Source: CAYMDS01 sp964653195 (GTDB lineage: Bacteria > Patescibacteriota > Microgenomatia > Levybacterales > UBA12049). From it: a stretch of 64,000 nt of DNA. Positions 60,676-64,000 of the stretch are shown here, piece by piece. The DNA lies in assembly GCA_964653195.1 (NCBI GenBank), contig CAZZCX010000004.1, positions 17,417-81,416 on the forward strand. The letters run 5' to 3'. The notes under the pieces are model-generated. The model made no database searches, was not told the origin of the DNA, and worked only from the letters and a program-made list of their open reading frames with translations. How positions within the stretch are numbered: position 1 is the stretch's first letter; each line of letters begins with the position of its first letter. The translations under genes and the position numbers were made by a program.

Positions 60676-62082
60676 TTACATGAAGCAGGAAAAAGGATGG
60701 TTTTTATCCTTCTTAAATATCCCTCCCCATTCAACGACTGTAAAACCTTTTCTAACAGGCGTAATTATTACTGGTTCACTTAAATCAATCCATTTATCTA
60801 GTGGAGTAAAGTGCAATGTCACACGAATAATACTGTCAGGCAATGGATTTATATACAAAGGTGAAATAATAGATAATAAATCAGGTTCAACAATTTTTAT
60901 CTGATAATAATTAGATTTTGGTAGAACGTTTAGCCAGTATTCGATGAATTGATCTTTTTCTTTTTTATTCAAACCAAGTTTACTTACGATATCAGGTAAA
61001 AAAACACCAAGCGAATCGTAAGGTATTATATATCCTTCCATGGGAAGTTTTATTAATTTATCTGGTATATCAGCCTCGTAATAAAGATAATCGAAGCGCT
61101 TGAAGTTATCATAAATATCCCCTGTCGTTGTTGCTTTTATGCTCCATCCATTTGCGGAATATTCAGGAATAGTAACCAATAATTTACCCATGGGATTTAA
61201 CTTCACATGTACCAATGAATCATATTTTGGGTATAAATATATTGCCGGCTTACAATAAGGTGATATCCAATCAGCAGTAGGCGGATCATTAACGACATAA
61301 AAAGTCTCAAGCTGCAAATTTGGCTTATCTGAAGGACTGGGTAAGCTCACAATTTCCTGACCGTCAATATCCCCGGGCGTTACAACAACAGGGGCTTTAA
61401 TACAGTTTTTTATGACATTATGAATACCGTTATCTATAGGATTTTCAGGATGATAATCACTTAGTCGAAAATACACATCAAAGTTCGCTGTACCCTCCCT
61501 ATTCTCACATTCCCCGGGTTCATTTTCAGGTCTGCATACGTAAATAAGCTGATCATCAGGTATCAAATAACACCCAAGCTGAGTTTGTCCTGGGGGAGGA
61601 GGGCCGTAGATAGGATCGACCGGTGGCTGAATTTGTCCTGTTCCTCCTGCCGGACACTCAGGCGGATGTTCATATGCCGTTCTTTGACCCATAGGGTTAT
61701 AAAAAATTAAATTTCCATCGCTTGTTCTTTGACCTAATGGATCTGGATCAATATGATGTTCAGTGGAACGTAAATGTACATCGGATTTAAGAAGTCCATA
61801 ATCGGCGGGGTACTGAGGATGGACTGGTGCTCGATAATCATCAATTATCTCTGTAGTACTCGGCTTACACGCATCACCATCACCAGAATCGCAACAAAGA
61901 TAAGTTAATGTTCCGGTGGTTGAGTCATAAGGCGAGAGTTGCTGAAGACCAAATACTAAGGCGACACTTAAGCCCAATACAATTAAAAGTATAGCTATAA
62001 CTCCAAATCCGACTTTTCCACGACGAAAAAAATTTTTATTTCTCTTAAATGTTAATTTCTTTTTTCGTACTTTTCCTTTCAT
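60676..62082 (-). CDS. Cys-containing surface protein, paralogue 3 of a tandem family
   Basis: 468 aa. Very basic N-terminus, one span (about 25-46), then LCCDSGDGDACKP just outside the membrane. A Pro-rich variable region (100-170) precedes IPDDQLIYVC and a conserved C-terminal domain of about 200 aa: CKPAIYLYPKYDSLVHVKL, GWSIKATTTGDIYDN, FDYLYYEADIPD, LGLNKKEKDQFIEYWLNVLP, and the end VVEWGGIF...HPFSCFM. KPxIYLYP domains with a GL...E...YWL segment occur in hypothetical proteins of other bacteria (recalled, not searched). Function unknown. Two near copies lie directly upstream. Confidence 0.65.
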   Translation of the reverse strand: MKGKVRKKKLTFKRNKNFFRRGKVGFGVIAILLIVLGLSVALVFGLQQLSPYDSTTGTLTYLCCDSGDGDACKPSTTEIIDDYRAPVHPQYPADYGLLKSDVHLRSTEHHIDPDPLGQRTSDGNLIFYNPMGQRTAYEHPPECPAGGTGQIQPPVDPIYGPPPPGQTQLGCYLIPDDQLIYVCRPENEPGECENREGTANFDVYFRLSDYHPENPIDNGIHNVIKNCIKAPVVVTPGDIDGQEIVSLPSPSDKPNLQLETFYVVNDPPTADWISPYCKPAIYLYPKYDSLVHVKLNPMGKLLVTIPEYSANGWSIKATTTGDIYDNFKRFDYLYYEADIPDKLIKLPMEGYIIPYDSLGVFLPDIVSKLGLNKKEKDQFIEYWLNVLPKSNYYQIKIVEPDLLSIISPLYINPLPDSIIRVTLHFTPLDKWIDLSEPVIITPVRKGFTVVEWGGIFKKDKNHPFSCFM

Positions 62083-62122
62083 TTATAAAATTTATGGATA
62101 TTAAATAATTTTACAAAATAAA

Positions 62123-63538
62123 CTACATAAAACACGAGAATGAATGCTTGTTATCTACCTTAAATATGCCTCCCCACTCAACGACTGTGAAACCTTTTCT
62201 AAAACGCTTATCAATAACCGGTTCTTTTATAGATATTCTATTTAATAGTGGAGTAAAGTGAAGCGTTACTCTTATATATGTTTCAGCCTTTGGGACGATA
62301 GTTAACGGCGAAATAACATCTATTACTGACTGATCAACTATTTTTATTTGATAAAAGGGAGACTCTGGTAATACACTTAGCCAGTATTCTGAGAATTGTC
62401 GTGTTTCTTTTTCATTTAAACCTAATTTCTTTACTAATTCAGGCAGAAAATTATTTAAATTTGAATACTCGACCACAAATCCTGTATCCGGTAACACAAC
62501 TAATTCATCCGGAATTGATGCTTCATAGAAAAGATAGTCAAACTTTTGAGATTTATCATAAATATCTCCATTTGGAAATGCAGTTACATTCCAGCCATCA
62601 TTCGGATAATTAGGAATAGTTAATAGTATTTTACCTAATGGATTTATCTTTACATTCACAAAAGACACAGTTTCAGGATATAGATAAATTGCAGGCTTGC
62701 AGTAAGGAGCTACCCAGTTGCCTACAACCGCATCCTGTTTTACATAAAAAGTTTCAAGCTGCATATTTGGATGATCAGAAGGACTGGGAAGATTTATCAT
62801 TTCCTGTCCACTTCCTGCACTTTGTGCTTCAGGTGGCTTCACACAATTTTTGACGGTTATGGGGATACCAGGTGAAGGATAGTCATTATCGCGAAAATAT
62901 ACACTGAAAATTCCATTTTCTCCTACTTCCTGATTTTCTTCACAACCTCTGGTGCAGACATAAATCAATTCATCATCAGGAATTGCTTCACATTTTTCAT
63001 TAGTCTCATCATCCAAATCATAAAGATTTGCATGAATAGTGTCCATAGGACTCGTTTTAGGAACATGAAAAATGTCACATGTTTTCTCAGGAACATCTCC
63101 GCTGATATATAGTCTTTGTGCGGTTTCGTTTTCACTTGCACCGTTCTGATAGACAAATTGATTTGCCTCAAGTCCAATAACATCTGAAGTTGGAAGAGGA
63201 TCTACATGAAAGAAATCTTTTGAAAATTTGACATTACTTTTTAAAAGGGAATAATTTATAAATATATTTTGTTTATTTGCAAATTTTACCTGAATTGAAA
63301 TATCTGATCTAGGCTTACATAAATCGCCGTCTCCTGTATCGCAGCATAAATAACTGGCTAATTCACTTGTGGTATAGGGAGAAAGCTGTCTGATACCAAA
63401 AACCAATCCAACACTGATAATTCCGACCAGAAATAAAACTGCTATAACGCCAAAACCCACCTTCCCTTTTATGAGATTAAGCCTGCGTTTTTTAAACAGT
63501 TTTCTTTTCACTCTGTTTTTTTGTGGCAACTTTGTCAT
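62123..63538 (-). CDS. Cys-containing surface protein, paralogue 2 of a tandem family
   Basis: 471 aa from ATG 63538 (a TTG at 63553 would add five codons). Same plan as its neighbour: basic N-terminus, span (about 26-47), LCCDTGDGDLCKP, a diverged middle, IPDDELIYVCTRGCEENQ, and the CKPAIYLYPETVSFVNVK to HSFSCFM C-terminal domain. The C-terminal domain is far better conserved between copies than the middle, as expected if it is the fixed functional part and the middle is ligand-specific (inference). Confidence 0.65.
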   Translation of the reverse strand: MTKLPQKNRVKRKLFKKRRLNLIKGKVGFGVIAVLFLVGIISVGLVFGIRQLSPYTTSELASYLCCDTGDGDLCKPRSDISIQVKFANKQNIFINYSLLKSNVKFSKDFFHVDPLPTSDVIGLEANQFVYQNGASENETAQRLYISGDVPEKTCDIFHVPKTSPMDTIHANLYDLDDETNEKCEAIPDDELIYVCTRGCEENQEVGENGIFSVYFRDNDYPSPGIPITVKNCVKPPEAQSAGSGQEMINLPSPSDHPNMQLETFYVKQDAVVGNWVAPYCKPAIYLYPETVSFVNVKINPLGKILLTIPNYPNDGWNVTAFPNGDIYDKSQKFDYLFYEASIPDELVVLPDTGFVVEYSNLNNFLPELVKKLGLNEKETRQFSEYWLSVLPESPFYQIKIVDQSVIDVISPLTIVPKAETYIRVTLHFTPLLNRISIKEPVIDKRFRKGFTVVEWGGIFKVDNKHSFSCFM

Positions 63539-63556
63539 AAAACGTATTCTCAAAAA

Positions 63557-64000
63557 TTACATGAAGCAGGAGAAGGGATGATTTTTATCTCTCTTAAATA
63601 ACCCTCCCCACTCAACGACAGTAAATCCAATTCTTTCAGGCGTAGAGATTATGGGCTCTTTAAGATCGATCCATTTTTCAAGGGGTGTGAAATGCAATGA
63701 TATACGAATACTGGTTTGAGGATACGGTATAAGATATAGAGGTGAGATTATCCCTAATGTTTTCTGATCAACAATTTTTATTTGATAATATGATGATCGT
63801 GGGAGAACTTTAAGCCAGTAATCAGTAAACTGATCCTTTTCTTTTTTATTCAGCCCTAATTTCGAAACCAAATCCGGAATAAAACTTGATAGAGTATCAA
63901 AAGGCACAACAAATCCTTCATCCGGTAACACCACCACATTATCAGGAATTGACGCTTCATAAAAAAGATAATCGAATTTCTGCGATTTATAAAAAATATC
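63557..64000 (-). CDS. Cys-containing surface protein, paralogue 1 (partial, 5' end outside window)
   Basis: 147 residues of the conserved C-terminal domain; the frame is open to the window edge (DIFYKSQKFDYLFYEASIPD), so the ATG at 63937 is internal. It ends VVEWGGLFKRDKNHPFSCFM like the other two copies. The upstream part and the true family size cannot be seen. Confidence 0.7.
   Translation of the reverse strand, partial: DIFYKSQKFDYLFYEASIPDNVVVLPDEGFVVPFDTLSSFIPDLVSKLGLNKKEKDQFTDYWLKVLPRSSYYQIKIVDQKTLGIISPLYLIPYPQTSIRISLHFTPLEKWIDLKEPIISTPERIGFTVVEWGGLFKRDKNHPFSCFM

Noticed and set aside
1..64000. Recoded UGA (genetic code 25 as in Gracilibacteria/SR1)
   Set aside because: TGA ends several genes at sensible family C-termini (for example the clp N-terminal half and the 113-aa protein), and genes read normally with the standard code.
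1..64000. tRNA or rRNA genes
   Set aside because: I scanned all gaps over about 100 bp by eye for cloverleaf and T-loop patterns and saw none; a tRNAscan run would settle it.

Overview
The window looks like a chromosome segment of an uncultivated Candidate Phyla Radiation (Patescibacteria) bacterium, most likely Microgenomates (OP11). This is an inference from gene content and style: low GC, the standard code (TGA is used as a stop), trimmed housekeeping proteins (AlaRS without its C-terminal domain, IF-2 starting at its G domain, DnaJ without a zinc finger, short HrcA), many single-span surface proteins, sortase, VanW, DUF192 and T4SS-pilin-like proteins, and no rRNA, tRNA or IS element. One run of 100 Ns (48653-48752) is an assembly gap inside a tandem repeat.

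Layout: 1-4.3 kb is a surface-sugar cluster (epimerase end, C-methyltransferase, SAF-domain oxidoreductase, GT2, methyltransferase). 4.3-8.0 kb (- strand) holds a HAD phosphatase and argH-argG behind a textbook T-box leader. 8-12.8 kb has secA, serS and rpsT. 12.9-15.3 kb has murJ and an alpha/beta hydrolase. 15.4-17.6 kb has groES-groEL. 17.8-29.5 kb has a cohesin-like/PKD surface protein, lepA, an IMPase, alaS, an actin-like/baseplate-J-like membrane protein, a sortase, a 52-codon ORF, a nucleoside phosphorylase and mltG. 29.5-37.1 kb (- strand) has small membrane proteins, a RodZ-like protein, ftsK, a holin-like protein and a ClpC split into two genes. 37.2-44.4 kb carries a VirB2-like/VirB6-like pair, a nucleotidyltransferase-like protein and an anchored solute-binding protein. 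44.5-47.5 kb has vanW, a nucleotidylyltransferase, DUF192 and a Nudix protein. 47.5-52.2 kb is the heat-shock cluster hrcA-grpE-dnaK-dnaJ with a CIRCE operator. 52.2-57.8 kb has a LapA-like protein, tsaD, a degenerate DHH protein, infB and nusA. 57.9-64 kb has a membrane-anchored Clp-like ATPase with a degenerate first ATPase site, a partner membrane protein and three tandem cysteine-containing surface paralogues.

Cross-cutting signals: (1) Degenerate 7-nt (sometimes 8-nt) tandem repeats, often in inverted arms that would fold as RNA hairpins, occupy all three spacers of the hrcA-dnaJ cluster, the groES-groEL spacer and several other spacers; related 7-nt tracts lie inside secA, lepA and perhaps tsaD. 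(2) At least six promoters place the -10 box exactly 6 nt before the ATG, which predicts leaderless mRNAs. (3) Arginine genes appear to be controlled by a tRNA-sensing T-box with a plausible CGG specifier. (4) Several conserved proteins have lost key motifs: NKxD in IF-2, DHH in the phosphoesterase-like protein, and Walker A/B in one Clp module.
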